A DNA stretch of 14,596 bases, taken from assembly GCA_002495235.1 (NCBI GenBank), contig DAEG01000048.1, positions 8,050 to 22,645 of the forward strand, in the 5' to 3' direction. This stretch comes from Euryarchaeota archaeon UBA287 (GTDB taxonomy: Archaea; Thermoplasmatota; UBA186; UBA287). The notes below the pieces were generated by a model. The model made no database searches. It worked only from the letters and a program-made list of their open reading frames with translations, and was not told where the DNA came from. The translations under genes were made by a program, and so were the position numbers. The number at the start of each line of letters is the position of its first letter. The first letter of the stretch is position 1. This document shows positions 13,493 to 14,596 of this stretch, piece after piece.

Positions 13493-14596
13493 GCACAAAC
13501 CTCCCTTTCTTCTCTGTTATCTCTCCATCGTACACGAGCTCTCCCCTCAGAAAGGTCTTTTTTACCCTGCCCTTCATTGCCCAGCCATCGAACGGGCTCA
13601 TGGCGTTCTTGGATAGGAGATCCTCGTTCCTCAGAATCCACTCTTCTTTCAGGTCTATCGCTGCGATGTCGGCATCGCTACCTGCGCGCATCGCCCCCTT
13701 TCTCGGGTAGAGGCCGTAACGCTTCGCCGGTGCTTCTGATAGCGCTTCTACAGCCCTCTCAAGAGAGATCCTCTCTTTGTTGCAGCCTTCGGATATGATC
13801 AGAGGCAGCAGCGTCTGCACGCCCGGTATGCCTGAGTACGCCTCGAAGATAGGACGTTCCTTCTCTTCCTTCATGCATGGCGCGTGGTCGCTCGCCACAA
13901 AGTCTATCACGCCGGCTCTGAGGCTCTGCCACAGAAAAGCGTTGTCCTCTTTCCCTCTGACAGGCGGAGAGGTCTTAGCCATCGTGCCCAGAGCCCTGAG
14001 ATGCTCGCTGTTCAGCAGAAGGTACTGCGGGCAGGTCTCAGCGCTCAAATTCGCAATCCTCTTACCCTCCTCGACTGCCATGACGCCCTCCTTTGAGCTC
14101 ACGTGCACTATGTGCAATGAGCCTCTCGCAGCGCTGGCAAGGTATGAGGCACTCCTTATAGCCATAGCTTCAGCGATCGGCGGCCTCGCCCTCTGCCAGT
14201 CCATGGGATCCGTGCTATCCTCGTATTTACCGGTGAAATGCTCAACGATCTCGTTGTCCTCTGCGTGCAGCAGTATCGGCTTTTTACTGGCGCTCAAGAC
14301 CTCAAAGAGCCTGCCCCTGTCCAGCCTCATGAATCCTTCGGGCGAGGTGGCGTAGCACTTGAAGCCGACAACGTCTCTTAGCGATCTCATTTGCTCCATA
14401 TAATGTTCGTCATCGCCCTTTATGCCCCCGTAGAGGGCGAAGTCACAGTAAGCTCTCTTCTCAACAACAGATAGCTTGTGATTGAAAGCCTCTTCGTTTA
14501 TCACAGGCGGCTTTGACGTGCACGGCATGTCTATGACGCAGGTCACGCCTCCGGCTATGGCGCCTTTGCTGCCGTGCTCGAAGTCCTCGCGCTGTG
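13482..14596 (-). CDS. Allantoinase/dihydropyrimidinase-type cyclic amidohydrolase, 5' end outside the window
   Basis: About 370 residues are visible; the frame is open to the right edge. An internal GTG at 14546 can be read as a start, but the upstream phrase REDFEHGSKGAIAGGVTCVI is standard family sequence, so the true start and the first metal-binding HxH lie beyond 14596. Visible family residues are the carbamylated-lysine site VGFKCYA, the ligand histidines in ILLHAEDN and HIVHVSS, SAETCPQYLLL, KTSPPVRGKEDN and the catalytic aspartate in VASDHAPC. The Cys after SDHAP and the SPP-R-x-x-E-N/D pattern favour allantoinase (AllB) over dihydroorotase, which usually has SDHAPHT. A hydantoinase or dihydropyrimidinase remains possible. 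It should hydrolyse the ring of allantoin or a similar cyclic ureide. Neighbours are a nucleobase permease remnant and an SsnA-like hydrolase, which agree with purine-nitrogen salvage. Confidence 0.85.
   Translation of the reverse strand, partial: QREDFEHGSKGAIAGGVTCVIDMPCTSKPPVINEEAFNHKLSVVEKRAYCDFALYGGIKGDDEHYMEQMRSLRDVVGFKCYATSPEGFMRLDRGRLFEVLSASKKPILLHAEDNEIVEHFTGKYEDSTDPMDWQRARPPIAEAMAIRSASYLASAARGSLHIVHVSSKEGVMAVEEGKRIANLSAETCPQYLLLNSEHLRALGTMAKTSPPVRGKEDNAFLWQSLRAGVIDFVASDHAPCMKEEKERPIFEAYSGIPGVQTLLPLIISEGCNKERISLERAVEALSEAPAKRYGLYPRKGAMRAGSDADIAAIDLKEEWILRNEDLLSKNAMSPFDGWAMKGRVKKTFLRGELVYDGEITEKKGRFVHAD

Noticed and set aside
13777..14355. Plus-strand frame of 192 codons
   Set aside because: It lies antisense to the allantoinase-like gene, whose motifs are unambiguous, and shows no domain, promoter or ribosome binding site.

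Overview
The window most likely comes from an archaeon, probably a euryarchaeote of moderate GC content. Almost every independently transcribed gene has an AT-rich TATA-like box about 24-29 bases before its start codon. Several of these starts look leaderless, while genes inside operons carry GGAGGTGA-like ribosome binding sites. Arginine is mostly encoded by AGA/AGG and isoleucine often by ATA. A COG1361-type surface protein next to a LolD-like ATPase and a MacB/FtsX-like permease is an arrangement often seen in euryarchaeotes. The exact lineage cannot be set from this sequence alone.

Region 1 (1-4893) concerns 5-oxoproline (pyroglutamate). On the minus strand, a NRAMP-fold permease, pxpB and pxpC form one tightly packed operon running off the left edge. 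pxpA lies apart, further right, with its own promoter. Between them, on the plus strand, is a LytS-type 5TM membrane protein that diverges from the permease and appears to share its TATA box. The permease lacks the metal-binding signatures of true NRAMP transporters. The visible end of PxpC runs into what looks like the first strand of a biotinyl carrier domain. Bases 3673-4134 hold no convincing gene.

Region 2 (5061-6839) holds three minus-strand genes for small secreted or membrane proteins of unknown function, each with its own TATA-like box.

Region 3 (6989-12155, plus strand) is an envelope operon: a secreted COG1361-like protein with a C-terminal anchor, an ABC ATPase, an FtsX/MacB permease and a polytopic protein with a signal peptide. 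The last three each start inside the previous gene's stop region with the same 8-base overlap. A coiled-coil protein with its own promoter follows. It converges on and overlaps the next gene by 8 bases.

Region 4 (12148-14596, minus strand) encodes an allantoinase/dihydropyrimidinase-type cyclic amidohydrolase (N-terminus outside the window), a 42-codon remnant resembling the N-terminus of an NCS2 xanthine/uracil permease, and an SsnA-like amidohydrolase. This suggests a purine or ureide breakdown operon whose transporter has been mostly deleted. Regions 1 and 4 both open cyclic amide (lactam or ureide) rings to recover nitrogen. No rRNA, tRNA, CRISPR array or intact insertion sequence was found.
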